NCBI RefSeq assembly: GCF_010365105.1
Contig: NZ_JAAFGZ010000017.1
Span: 1 to 64,000, forward strand
Direction of reading: 5' to 3'
Length of the DNA stretch: 64,000 nt
From: Polaromonas sp.
Lineage (GTDB): Bacteria; Pseudomonadota; Gammaproteobacteria; Burkholderiales; Burkholderiaceae_C
The position numbers were made by a program, and so were the translations under genes. The notes below the pieces were generated by a model. The model ran no database searches, was not told the DNA's origin, and saw nothing but the letters and a program-made list of their open reading frames with translations. Below are positions 44,347 through 53,029 of this stretch, piece after piece (within the stretch, counting starts at the first letter, position 1; every line of letters begins with the position of its first letter).

Positions 44347-44634
44347 ATGAGATTTCGTTTATTCAGGCCACGCATCGAAGCGCACATTCGCAGATCCTTT
44401 GAGTACCTTGAAGAGGCGAATCTGGCTTGGGTTGAGCATCAGGCAGCAGCAGAACACCATGCGGCACTGGCAAAAATGTATTCCGAAAGAATTGCCCGCA
44501 TTGAGTCAGAAATCAAAAACTCGCATCAGGTTCGGCCCATGGTGCCCCGTCAACCACCGGAAGACTTACGCGACGAAATCGAGCGGCCCAAAGCGGAATC
44601 TGTTGTTGCTTATCCAACCCGAACTGCCCGATGA
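44347..44634 (+). CDS. Small helical protein of unknown function
   Basis: A 95-residue protein of no family that I recognise, preceded by a strong AGGAGGG 5 nt before the ATG. The middle (LEEANLAWVEHQAAAEHHAALAKMYSERIARIESEI) is likely a long helix or coiled coil, with a basic N-terminus (RFRLFRPRIEAHIRRSF). It is the last core gene before the tRNA-Pro attachment site. Confidence 0.65.
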   Translation: MRFRLFRPRIEAHIRRSFEYLEEANLAWVEHQAAAEHHAALAKMYSERIARIESEIKNSHQVRPMVPRQPPEDLRDEIERPKAESVVAYPTRTAR

Positions 44635-44886
44635 ACGGTCAAAGCGTGAACAACGCGTACAGAGCTATTTCCACCTGAAACGGAATCATGCTGAATTGAA
44701 AAGTTGCAGTATGGTCTGTAGCACTCACTTGCGCGCGGTGAGCAGAAGTCGCCTCAACGTTCCTGATGCTGCCCGCAGCAAATCAGGCAAAGGGTGAGTT
44801 TTAATTGCTGCGCATTTGACGATCTGTGCAGGATTAATTGAGGCGCTATGAGACTAAACCGGATGCCAGCAGGACACGCAGCATGA

Positions 44887-44926
44887 AAAAACAAAAGGGG
44901 TTACGGACCGAAATCTGTAACCCCTT
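44887..44926 (-). terminator. Terminator of the original tRNA-Pro gene
   Basis: The stem AAGGGGTTAC / GTAACCCCTT is followed on the minus strand by a T-rich run (TTTTGTTTTTTC). It lies 8 bp beyond the CCA end of the tRNA-Pro fragment, on the core side, showing that the tRNA was transcribed leftwards here. Confidence 0.8.
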
Positions 44927-44934
44927 GATTTTAT

Positions 44935-44981
44935 TGGTCGGTGTGAAAGGATTCGAACCTTCGACCCCTTGCACCCCATGC
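44935..44981 (-). other. Left attachment site: 3' part of tRNA-Pro(GGG)
   Basis: Read on the minus strand, this stretch has the anticodon loop ATGGGGT (anticodon GGG), the 3' anticodon-stem strand GCAAG, a T arm GAAGG-TTCGAAT-CCTTT, the acceptor strand CACACCG and ACCA. The sequence upstream of the loop does not pair with it and does not contain a D arm or 5' acceptor strand. The identity therefore ends inside the anticodon stem, the classic crossover point of tyrosine integrases. The intact gene should be at the other end of the island. Confidence 0.88.
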
Positions 44982-45117
44982 TACATCCGGCTCGTCCACG
45001 CAAAACCACCACATTTCTAGAAACAAAAAAATCTCTATATAAATCAACATACTTGTCGGAACATAAGTTTTTTATTGTCCACTGAGTGCCATCAAGTTAC
45101 ACTTAGAGCCACTCCCA

Positions 45118-45144
45118 CAGTGGGGGCAATAGTGGGGGCAATTG
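45118..45144 (+). repeat. Tandem 12-bp repeat before the integrase start
   Basis: AGTGGGGGCAAT occurs twice in direct succession (45119-45142), just upstream of the integrase ATG at 45147, and CCCAC precedes it in inverted form. It may be an arm-type integrase site or an autoregulatory operator. Confidence 0.6.
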
Positions 45145-45146
45145 AT

Positions 45147-46475
45147 ATGTCATTGATAACGGTAAAAGCACTTGAGGCGTTAAAGGTCACGGATAACGGA
45201 AAGCGACTAACGGATGGCGGTTCTATGTTCGGCATGGTACGAGCAACTAAGGATGAAAACGATCCGGTAAGTGTTGATTTCCAGTGGAGGTTCAAGCTAA
45301 ACGGCAAAACCCGTCAGATGCGTATTGGCTCGTGGCCCAAGCTCACTCTCAAACTTTTGCGAACCGAACGCGACAAACTGCGCAGCGAAGTAAAAAAAGG
45401 GATTGACCCTATCGAACGAAAAGCTGCCGACAAGCTGAAGATCGAAGTTGACAAGGTTGAAGCACACCATCATCAACTCGACCGTTTGGAAGAAATCGCA
45501 GAAAAACAGGCAAGATTGACCGTCAGGGGTTTATTTGACCTTTGGCGTACGCTTTCTCTAAAACATCGAGTTGACAACGGAGCAGAAGCCCAACGGGCCT
45601 TTGAGCGCGATGTGTTTCCGCTCATCGGTGATATGGCCGTGGCAGATGTGAAGAAAGCGCACGTTCAACATATTGTTGATTCCATGATGGCGCGGGACAT
45701 TGTTCGAATGACAAAACGCGTCCTGTCAGACCTACGACAAATGTTCGGCTTCGCGATGGACCGAGATTTTGTAGATTCAGACCCGACAGCGCGAATCAAA
45801 AAAGCAAAGATTGGACCAGACGGTGAACGTGAAAGGGTTTTGAACGAAGCCGAATTGATCGACCTCTTAAAAAAACTACCTTTGTCAGGCTTGGCGACGA
45901 CTTCGCAATGTGCCCTTCTCCTTCAAATGGCGACTATTACACGAATTGGGGAAACTGTGGCAGCACGATGGGAACATGTGGATATCGAACGGAAACTCTG
46001 GCTTTTGCCTCATACAAAAAATGGAAAAGCGCATCAAATATGGCTGAGTGACTTTGCGATACGTCAACTTGAAATTCTGAGAAACATCACTGGCGCTACA
46101 GCATGGCTCTTCCCCAACTCAAAGCTAACCGGGCCGCTAGACCCCAAAACAGTGACCAAGCAAGTTGCCGACCGCCAGCGCACTAATGGGCCAATGTCAG
46201 GCAGGACCAAGCAAATTGACGCGCTACAGCTTGCAGGTGGTCAATGGCGGCCACATGACTTGCGTCGCACAGGAGCCACTGCTATGGCTGAACTAGGTGC
46301 TCTACCGGATGTTGTTGAGAAATGCTTGAACCATACTGAAGAAAGCAAGATGAAGCGTATATATCAACGAGCTACCTACGAGGGGCCTATGCGCGAAGCA
46401 TGGAAGTTATGGGGTGAAAGGCTTGACCTCCTTCAAAATAAGCCAAACAACGTACTCACTGTACGTGCAGCGTGA
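45147..46475 (+). CDS. int: P4-type tyrosine integrase
   Basis: Site-specific recombinase that moves the island in and out of tRNA-Pro. It has the N-terminal DUF4102-like arm-binding region (KRLTDGGSMFGMVRATK, MRIGSWPKLTL), a core-binding domain (GLFDLWRTLSLKHRV) and the catalytic domain with Arg in TITRIGETVAARWEH, HDLRRTGATAM, LNHTEES and the Tyr nucleophile in IYQRATYEGPMREAW. I start at 45147 (MSLITVKAL); the frame is open 24 codons upstream through the tandem repeat. The 442 residues look intact. Confidence 0.93.
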   Translation: MSLITVKALEALKVTDNGKRLTDGGSMFGMVRATKDENDPVSVDFQWRFKLNGKTRQMRIGSWPKLTLKLLRTERDKLRSEVKKGIDPIERKAADKLKIEVDKVEAHHHQLDRLEEIAEKQARLTVRGLFDLWRTLSLKHRVDNGAEAQRAFERDVFPLIGDMAVADVKKAHVQHIVDSMMARDIVRMTKRVLSDLRQMFGFAMDRDFVDSDPTARIKKAKIGPDGERERVLNEAELIDLLKKLPLSGLATTSQCALLLQMATITRIGETVAARWEHVDIERKLWLLPHTKNGKAHQIWLSDFAIRQLEILRNITGATAWLFPNSKLTGPLDPKTVTKQVADRQRTNGPMSGRTKQIDALQLAGGQWRPHDLRRTGATAMAELGALPDVVEKCLNHTEESKMKRIYQRATYEGPMREAWKLWGERLDLLQNKPNNVLTVRAA

Positions 46476-46615
46476 AAAACAGCATTGCCATAAAAAGACA
46501 TAGGAAATATCAACCAAATTCCGCGTAAGTCCACCGAGATTCACAACGCGTGTATTTTTTGGGATAAATAAGAAGCAGAAACAATTAAATATTTCAAAGC
46601 TTTGAAAGGCAATTC

Positions 46616-46825
46616 ATGACAAACCCAACACCCAAAATTACCCTACTCCGACTTGATGACGTTAAAAATCAAACGGGGCTAGGTAGATCAATTATTTATA
46701 AAATGATTGGAGAAGGTCAATTTCCAAGCCCAGTCAAGATCACATCAAAATCCGTGGCTTGGCCATCAAATGAAGTCGATGAATGGATTACATCCAAAAT
46801 TAATGACAGAAATTTACTACACTGA
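46616..46825 (+). CDS. alpA: AlpA-family transcriptional regulator
   Basis: A 69-residue MerR-like winged-helix regulator, the kind that activates excision in P4-like elements. Typical parts are LLRLDDVKNQTGLGRSIIYKMIGEGQFPSPVKI and the end AWPSNEVDEWITSKI. It follows the integrase on the same strand and has its own terminator, so it is probably its own unit. Confidence 0.92.
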   Translation: MTNPTPKITLLRLDDVKNQTGLGRSIIYKMIGEGQFPSPVKITSKSVAWPSNEVDEWITSKINDRNLLH

Positions 46826-47231
46826 TCTACTACATAAACCACACAAGTCGCACATAGACTTGAACAAAAAATCAAAAGCCATTTGAAAGAAATTTCAAAT
46901 GGCTTTTTTCGTTGCTGAGAAGGTATTGCTTAAATCAGAACAACCAAAATATCAGATAATTGGGCGCTGAAATTTACTCTAACAAAGCATGTATTTTTAC
47001 CACCAATTTATGTAGTCATGTGATTGCCATTCTTTTAGGTATCATTGAATCTATGCCACGACCCGCATGCCTATTGGGCTGCAAGCCAATTGTCCTGCAA
47101 CAAATCTATGGACAAAATTCAACTTACCCTACACCCAACAAATTTGATCACTCAGGAATCATAAGGTTGATCATCCAACCTAGATACACTAAATGGTAAT
47201 TTGATGTCTATGAAAATTCAAGATTTCAGAT
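46826..47231. other. Intergenic stretch between alpA and the Rep-like gene
   Basis: About 406 bp. It holds the alpA terminator at 46872-46909; the rest is AT-rich and I see no supported gene. Both flanking genes end here (convergent). Confidence 0.5.
46872..46909 (+). terminator. Rho-independent terminator after alpA
   Basis: The stem AAAGCCATTTGAAA / TTTCAAATGGCTTT with a 3-4 nt loop is followed by a T run. It lies 47 bp past the alpA stop. Confidence 0.9.
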
Positions 47232-48533
47232 TTACCAATGACCATAACAGAAGATGTGACCTTTACAGTTTTTCTTTAAGTTCATCATTGCATCTATTGT
47301 TTTCGCCAAAATATTAATTTCATTAACCGATAACGAAAGTAAATCTTTTACCTGTCCATGGTCTTTTTTATCCAGCCTAAGTAATTCATTAGTACGCCAA
47401 TTGATGTTATCCATTTCCTCTTCACTTAATGGCATATCATTAGAAAATCTTAGTTTGTACCGAAGGTATGCCTTCTTCCCAACCCAATCATTTCCACCCT
47501 TGACAACGTAGTCACTGATATCACGAAAATTATTAACCACAGATTTAACTTTTTTACCATACTTCTTAGTCAAGCACTTTAGTTCGATCTGCCATGGTTG
47601 TTTTTGCCACATTGAATTACTTTTAAGAACATTTAGTATTTCATCGAATTTTGCATGCGATGGTGCACATACAATGCCATGGAAATGAATCAATATTTCA
47701 GACGCATCATTAGCATACAAAGAAGCATCATTATCAAGACTCAATCCTTCACAAACATTAAGTTTTCTAAATTCTTGAGCTTCAATAGTTTTTTCTATTT
47801 CTTTCTTTCGTTCCACCGAAATATAGCCACCATTAAAATCAATCTGACTTTTCTTGCCATCTATAGTCAATTGACGAATTTTACGCATCAACCGTCGAGA
47901 TATAATTTCGCATTCAGCCGCACCTAGACATGAAACACCAGATACCCTACTGAAAGATTCATTCACCTGATACATCATTTGCTTGACTGCATTGACTGCC
48001 TCACCATCACATAGATGAACCACTTTGTGCAAAATAGTCAAAAACTTGAATGATTGATATGTACTGAATGGATTTGTTCTTTTCTCGCCCCTTCTGTAGG
48101 GTCTGCCATTTCTATTCAATATTTTGGCTGCCTTACCTGCTTCACGTTCATCTATTTTTGCTGCCTTGCGACAAAAACGCAGAAATAGATCATCTGCTTC
48201 TAATTTGCTGACCGCTGGCCACAGTAGAGTCTTTTTGAGCAAACCTTCATTGCCCATGGTAGCTAAGGCTGTTGCCAATCGCTTTTTGGTGTGGGAACCC
48301 TTCAAGAATCGTTGTTCATCAGGGGCAACAACTTGTTTGCTGAAATGTCCACCCAAGTGAGGCAGTGTTTTAGTACCTGCGTTCTCTGGATTGATAAAGG
48401 CATATCGATCATATGCATCATCATCACCCAGTGTTAACCCAAGGAACTCAGATTCATCGTATTCAGATGAAAAGTCACAAGAAAGAACAGGGACAGGTTT
48501 GTGGAATTTCAGATGCTGGGTGAAATCAAACAT
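47232..48533 (-). CDS. Replication-protein-like HUH endonuclease (inovirus Gp2-like, tentative)
   Basis: A 433-residue protein. The segment SEILIHFHGIVCAPSHAKFDEIL has the His-hydrophobic-His arrangement of rolling-circle Rep proteins (motif 2), and later ISDYVVKGGNDWVGKKAYLRY could carry the Tyr/Lys motif 3. The N-terminal third is Lys/Arg-rich without recognised domains. Together with the integrase and AlpA it fits a satellite-like element able to replicate after excision. The Shine-Dalgarno is GGGAGAG. The assignment rests on short motifs only. Confidence 0.5.
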   Translation of the reverse strand: MFDFTQHLKFHKPVPVLSCDFSSEYDESEFLGLTLGDDDAYDRYAFINPENAGTKTLPHLGGHFSKQVVAPDEQRFLKGSHTKKRLATALATMGNEGLLKKTLLWPAVSKLEADDLFLRFCRKAAKIDEREAGKAAKILNRNGRPYRRGEKRTNPFSTYQSFKFLTILHKVVHLCDGEAVNAVKQMMYQVNESFSRVSGVSCLGAAECEIISRRLMRKIRQLTIDGKKSQIDFNGGYISVERKKEIEKTIEAQEFRKLNVCEGLSLDNDASLYANDASEILIHFHGIVCAPSHAKFDEILNVLKSNSMWQKQPWQIELKCLTKKYGKKVKSVVNNFRDISDYVVKGGNDWVGKKAYLRYKLRFSNDMPLSEEEMDNINWRTNELLRLDKKDHGQVKDLLSLSVNEINILAKTIDAMMNLKKNCKGHIFCYGHW

Positions 48534-49307
48534 GATTCTCTCCCACTGAAATCACTTGATCAGATATGCGAATTATCTGATCATTTTTGAGGCACCCCAT
48601 CGGCAAAGTGGGGGTGAGGTTGCGCGTATCGGTCATAAATTCCTTTTCGTTAATTAAAAACCCAGAAACAACATTGCTCGGCCAGAAGTTTCAATTGAAC
48701 TTCCGTGCCTAGCAATAAATTCATTTGGTTTTACAACTGTTGAAGAATCTATTCCCGAGACTGGAGTTGACCGGCAAAACCATTCCACCGATCAACGCTT
48801 GCATTATATCACAAATATTTATTCTATCGATGATCGATCCGATTATTGTTGATTTTTACCTATTTCCTGTGGAGAAATTCATTTCTTAAAACAATATCTA
48901 TTTTTGATTCAGGAATGATCGAAACTCAGAACAATATTAAGTACGCACTGCCAGCCATTCAACTATTATTAGAATAGTCATTGATAAATCAATACAGTAT
49001 TGAAAAATGAACCTAAAACTATTTAAACGACCGTAGACGCACGCAACAGCATCCAAGCCACAGACCCCCCTACCCTACACTCGAAAACGCTGCCACGGCC
49101 TTTCTAGCAAGCTTCCACTTGATCCTTAGCAACAAAAAAGACATCGAATTAAAAAATCAACGTGTTTCAAGGATTGTTATTCGAAATTCAAAGGTATCTA
49201 TCACTGTGGATTGTTTCTTGGCTAGTGATTGCGCATCGATATCCACCTTTGAGAATGATTCTGCGTCGCAAAGGTAAAATAACAATTTCACTAGACCACA
49301 CTGCCCA
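48534..49307. other. Long non-coding stretch upstream of the Rep-like gene
   Basis: About 774 bp, AT-rich, no supported gene on either strand. It contains the perfect inverted repeat at 48557-48583 and a CACCCCA / TGGGGGTG hairpin near 48593-48615, both just upstream of the Rep-like start. A replication origin or operator region would fit; a frame at 49157-49339 (minus) is not convincing. Confidence 0.5.
48557..48583. repeat. 10-bp perfect inverted repeat upstream of Rep-like gene
   Basis: TGATCAGATA and TATCTGATCA are exact inverted arms with a 7-bp spacer, 24 bp upstream of the Rep-like start, followed on the plus strand by TTTTT. It may be an operator for a dimeric regulator, a double-strand origin hairpin, or a terminator for plus-strand transcription. 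Confidence 0.6.
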
Positions 49308-49601
49308 ATGACCGCAACACTTGAAGAATTGATCGCCAAAAAAGAAGCACTCGAAGTTCAAATTTCCGAACTAATTGCTATCGAACGCACTAAAGCGATT
49401 ACAGAAGTGCTTGCCCTTGTTGACAGACACACCCTGACCAAAGAAGAACTGTTCGGACCCTCTGACTACAAAAGTAGGAATGCAGCAAAATCTGCATCCG
49501 AGGTGAAATACAAAGACCCCGTATCTGGCGAAACATGGAATGGGGTTGGAATTCCGCCCGTATTTTTGCGTGGGCGGGATAAGAAAGACTTCCGCGTTTA
49601 A
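49308..49601 (+). CDS. H-NS-family protein with altered DNA-binding motif
   Basis: A 97-residue protein with a coiled-coil N-terminus (LEELIAKKEALEVQISELI) and an H-NS C-terminal module (KYKDPVSGETWNGVGIPPVFLRGRDKKDF). In typical betaproteobacterial H-NS proteins the core reads TW-S/N-GRGRxPxW; here the two arginines of the minor-groove hook are replaced (VGI). It may bind DNA weakly and act by joining host H-NS, as truncated H-NS relatives on other elements do. The role is inference. Confidence 0.82.
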   Translation: MTATLEELIAKKEALEVQISELIAIERTKAITEVLALVDRHTLTKEELFGPSDYKSRNAAKSASEVKYKDPVSGETWNGVGIPPVFLRGRDKKDFRV

Positions 49602-50247
49602 CAATTTTTGGTTTTGTGGTGCGCAATGAGCAGTTGTTGTCGAAGTGCAGACCGTCTACCATTGAAGCACAGCGGATAGGCCGGAATCATAAAGTGCCAA
49701 CTGGATCGACTGCATTGTGTAGCAGCACTAGTACATTGACCGCCTTCAATGTTATCTTGATCAGAAAATCATTCGTGTGAAGTGGGCGACGTGACGATCA
49801 GTGCCATTCTTCACTTGCTAGACAAATTCATTCTTGAAACTTGGGTAATTTGCCAAAGTCCGATGTTCTGCCTATCGTCAAAGCCATGCGTTCCGCTGCA
49901 CTTTGGAATTTTGGCTTAGAAACACATTCAACTGCTGTCGAGCTTTTGATATAGGTATGTCATAGTCAAGTTTTAATTAGAACTTGTCATCACAAAAAAT
50001 CGCAAGTATCCTCATTACAGCAACCGTCCCAGTACCCACTAAAAGGGCGCAGAGGCGTTTAAAATTCCCTACCCTGCCCAACTCATTGCCGACTCTTTAT
50101 AACCGCTTTACGGCCCTGCAATACAATAACCCCAAATAATCGATTTTGCGCTATGTCTTTGTTTCAAATTTGGCATTCTCAAAAACTATTTAGTCTTAAG
50201 TCAACTCATTGACATATTAAATATTATTATTTGAATGCATCTGCCAC
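49602..50247. other. Non-coding stretch between H-NS-like and DNA-binding-like genes
   Basis: About 646 bp, AT-rich, in which I see no supported gene, repeat or RNA. It may hold the promoter of the gene at 50248. Confidence 0.45.
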
Positions 50248-50601
50248 ATGCGCGACTATGACTTAGATGAAGACGAACTCGATAACGAATTTAATCATTG
50301 GCTGATTAGCGTTAGTCCTGAAAAGCCTGCTCCATCAAGAAAATTGTTCACGACAACGGAAGAAGAGTCTTATAGACCGCAACAATTGAAGATTAGGAAA
50401 CCAAAATTTGATGAGTATGGAAATGAGATTGAAGATGATGGCTATCGAAACCCCGGTGGCGGCGCGGGTAGGCCACCTTCTACTAATCCTGCAAGCAAGT
50501 CGATATCGATAAGAGTTACACCTTTCCAGCATCAAAAATTTCTATCTCTTGGAGCTTCCAAATGGATCAAGAAAATTATTGATGAAGCTTCAGACCAGTA
50601 A
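50248..50601 (+). CDS. Small acidic protein with ribbon-helix-helix-like C-terminus
   Basis: A 117-residue protein of no recognised family. The N-terminus is very acidic (DYDLDEDELDNEFNHW), the middle Gly/Pro-rich (NPGGGAGRPPSTNP), and the C-terminus (SKSISIRVTPFQHQKFLSLGASKWIKKIIDEA) has the strand-helix-helix shape of small DNA-binding proteins. It is followed by the HNH gene at 6 bp, so the two are probably cotranscribed. Confidence 0.65.
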   Translation: MRDYDLDEDELDNEFNHWLISVSPEKPAPSRKLFTTTEEESYRPQQLKIRKPKFDEYGNEIEDDGYRNPGGGAGRPPSTNPASKSISIRVTPFQHQKFLSLGASKWIKKIIDEASDQ

Positions 50602-50607
50602 TTAAGA

Positions 50608-51210
50608 ATGCAATATTTTATGCGACGTTTTAGCTATCCATATCCTAGCGATAATCTAAAATACAGTTATGCTGACTTTAGAAGGTATTGCATTGAAAAC
50701 ATGATGCGTTGCTTCGATAAAATTCCTTCAAAATTTATCAAAATATTTGCTTCAGATTTTGATTGCTCAACATCTACTATATATTCAATTATCAAACATA
50801 TTAAAATATACAATGAATTTGGCATCGTAATTTTACCGCCAACTCTCGCATTAAAAAAACAAACAGCAATTAGAGATAAATTTACCTGCCAATATTGCGG
50901 AATAGTGAATCCGAAACACAGCGAAATAGATCATGTGATTCCACCTATATCAGGGGGAGTTTCAAAATCATACAATCTTGTTTTTTCCTGCCGACCATGC
51001 AATCGCGAAAAATGGAGTTCTATAAAGATTCCAGATAATTTTCAAATATTGTTTTTAGAGAATCCAGAGTGGGCAGCGAAAATTAAATTTCTTCATCAAA
51101 AGCAAGAGAATATTAAAATTACATTAATATTGCAGCAGAGTTACGATGAGCATATACGGAACAAAAATATAGCGTACATTCACTCTAACTATAGGCGCAT
51201 TAAGAGTTAA
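50608..51210 (+). CDS. HNH endonuclease
   Basis: A 200-residue protein whose middle carries an HNH nuclease core: RDKFTCQYCG ... EIDHVIPPISGGVSKSYNLVFSCRPCNREK, with CxxC pairs for zinc and the catalytic His (DHV). The N-terminal part (residues ~1-75) is helical and may recognise DNA. It is paired with the ribbon-helix-helix-like gene. A defence nuclease or a homing-type enzyme are both possible. Confidence 0.85.
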   Translation: MQYFMRRFSYPYPSDNLKYSYADFRRYCIENMMRCFDKIPSKFIKIFASDFDCSTSTIYSIIKHIKIYNEFGIVILPPTLALKKQTAIRDKFTCQYCGIVNPKHSEIDHVIPPISGGVSKSYNLVFSCRPCNREKWSSIKIPDNFQILFLENPEWAAKIKFLHQKQENIKITLILQQSYDEHIRNKNIAYIHSNYRRIKS

Positions 51211-51876
51211 TAATTCAACGCACAATATATAGCCACTCAATACAACCTTCATTATAGCCTGCTATCTAACTTAAAGTTTAAATATAAAAAAGTAATATGG
51301 CATAAATAGAACAATAACACAAATAGGATAGTAGAGTAATGATGGATTGTAGATTTGGCACTGTTTGCTTCTGTTAATTTTATTATAAAAGTGAGACTAA
51401 TATCGACTAATATATTTATCAAAAGAAAACAAACCGTTTTTTGGAATTAGGTCAACTTATTTAGTTGTTAATTTAAAATGGTTTAATCAAAACAGGCTTA
51501 TTGTCCAATTCAGCAATTTTTCAATCCAAATTAGCTTAGAAAGCCATTCCATATATTAACCTGATGGTCTAAAGTTGGTTCCAGCAATCTATCAAGCTAT
51601 TATTGATGTTGTGGATTAAAACGCTAGCAACAATTAATAGTTACTTACCAATACCAGACCACACTAGAATCAACCTGCCGCGCTCTGGGGGTGGATTAAT
51701 GGTGAACTACCCAACTCACCTATTAGCCTCACCCACGCCGTTCTGGCCATGATGGGTGGCTATGAGATGTCACTCGATAGTCAAAGCTGTGTGGCAAAAG
51801 CCCATTTTCGACAAGGCTGGATGAAAACCACAATGCCACACCCCCACAAAAAGATGCTTACGTAAAACATCGAATG
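51211..51876. other. AT-rich stretch with a possible gene remnant
   Basis: About 666 bp with no intact gene. The first 450 bp are very AT-rich with nothing I can assign; the last 200 bp hold the remnant listed at 51668-51865. Confidence 0.45.
51668..51865 (+). pseudogene. Possible decayed coding remnant
   Basis: The frame after a TAG at 51665 stays open for 65 codons and reads LWGWINGELPNSPISLTHAV, then LAMMGGYEMSLDSQSCVAKA, which looks like protein rather than noise and is richer in G and C than its flanks. The first ATG is only at 51749, leaving 38 codons, and no Shine-Dalgarno is seen. I read it as the 3' end of a lost gene. Confidence 0.3.
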
Positions 51877-52083
51877 TCAAGAGACTGTCACCTTAACGTC
51901 GCCCAAATCTAATCTTTGGGAACCACAGATCGCCATTGCATCACTTCCCCATATACCACCAGCAACACGAATTTCAAGGGAGTATCCCGGAGGCTCACAG
52001 CCATCATTGACATGGGCTTCAGTGATTGGCCGAAGCCATGCAAAGAGTTGGGCTTGTTGCTCGGCAGAGAGTGTAATGACCAC
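51877..52083 (-). CDS. Small hypothetical protein
   Basis: A 68-residue protein starting at GTG 52083 with AGGA 7 nt upstream. It reads VITLSAEQQAQLFAWLRPITEAHVNDGCEPPGYSLEIRVAGG and is of no family I know, but the composition is protein-like. Confidence 0.5.
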   Translation of the reverse strand: MVITLSAEQQAQLFAWLRPITEAHVNDGCEPPGYSLEIRVAGGIWGSDAMAICGSQRLDLGDVKVTVS

Positions 52084-52199
52084 AACGATTCCTTTTTTGT
52101 TGCATTTTTAGCTACGTGCTTTATTTAGTCGAAAATCTGGCTCTGTTAGTCTTTAAATAAGCAAGCAATGAAGTTTTTAATAATCATTTAATTTTATTA

Positions 52200-52448
52200 T
52201 TAAACATCCTGACGAATAATATGATTGTAATATTGTGCTTCAATAATGGCAACAACGAATGGATTTTCGATCATGCAACCATTCCACCAGAAGAATGAGA
52301 AAATATCATGAAAGGCAGTTTTAAATGGAATACCAAACTTTAGTTGCTGAACAATGTGTCCAGCTACTCTATCATATTCATCTTCCATTCCTTTATTAAC
52401 ACGGCAACAGGTATTTCTTGGGTCTTGTTCATAGAGCAAACGTGACAA
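52200..52448 (-). CDS. Small hypothetical protein
   Basis: An 82-residue frame with a TTG start. It is Phe/Tyr/Ile-rich in the second half (FHDIFSFFWWNGCMIENPFVVAIIEAQYYNHII), without a recognised domain. An internal ATG at 52388 (MEDEYDRV) is a possible alternative start. Moderate support only. Confidence 0.4.
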   Translation of the reverse strand: MSRLLYEQDPRNTCCRVNKGMEDEYDRVAGHIVQQLKFGIPFKTAFHDIFSFFWWNGCMIENPFVVAIIEAQYYNHIIRQDV

Positions 52449-52591
52449 ATGCAGTTTAGTAATAATAGAAATTCCTTTTGGTAATTTTAGTCAGACAATA
52501 CAGTATTGATAGTTACATTTTATGTTTGATAAAGACAGCATAACTACGACATAAAAAATCGATTCACTTTTCGCATTTTTAATTTTTTTAA

Positions 52592-53029
52592 TTAATACAT
52601 CCTGCCACCACCTTTACGAAAAGAGTATGGCTCTAATAACTTCGCCACGGTATTGGCGTAATCACACCTAACGCACCCGAAATCTTTGAAATTTTCAGAA
52701 TCAAATGGTTTGTATAAGAATCCCTGAGTAGAATGTTTTTCAAGAACGCCAAACAAATAACCAGAATCAAAAGACGAATCCCGGACCACAACGGTAAAAG
52801 ATTTTACAGGTAATGGTTGATTTTTTTGATATTCTGTAATGCTTTTTCCAGCGTTTGATGATTGATCAAATACTGTATTTTTTGGATATAGGCATACTGT
52901 GTAAACTCTATTCTTAATTATTTCTTTTGGCACAAAATTGCTATTGATAAAAAATCCAACATTACAATGCTTATATTCAAATAACCGTGATTTTGCTTCT
53001 GGTGACAAATAATTAATTATATTTTTCAT
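52592..53029 (-). CDS. Hypothetical protein
   Basis: A 145-residue protein of no recognised family, with several aromatic and Cys residues (CVRCDYANTVAKLL near the C-terminus). No signal peptide or membrane segment. The upstream DNA (AACAAAATGAAAAAT) is AT-rich and typical of island genes. Confidence 0.55.
   Translation of the reverse strand: MKNIINYLSPEAKSRLFEYKHCNVGFFINSNFVPKEIIKNRVYTVCLYPKNTVFDQSSNAGKSITEYQKNQPLPVKSFTVVVRDSSFDSGYLFGVLEKHSTQGFLYKPFDSENFKDFGCVRCDYANTVAKLLEPYSFRKGGGRMY

Noticed and set aside
44838..45020. 60-codon frame reading GFEPSTPCTPC
   Set aside because: This is the well-known artefact of translating a tRNA gene; it covers the tRNA-Pro attachment site and a terminator.
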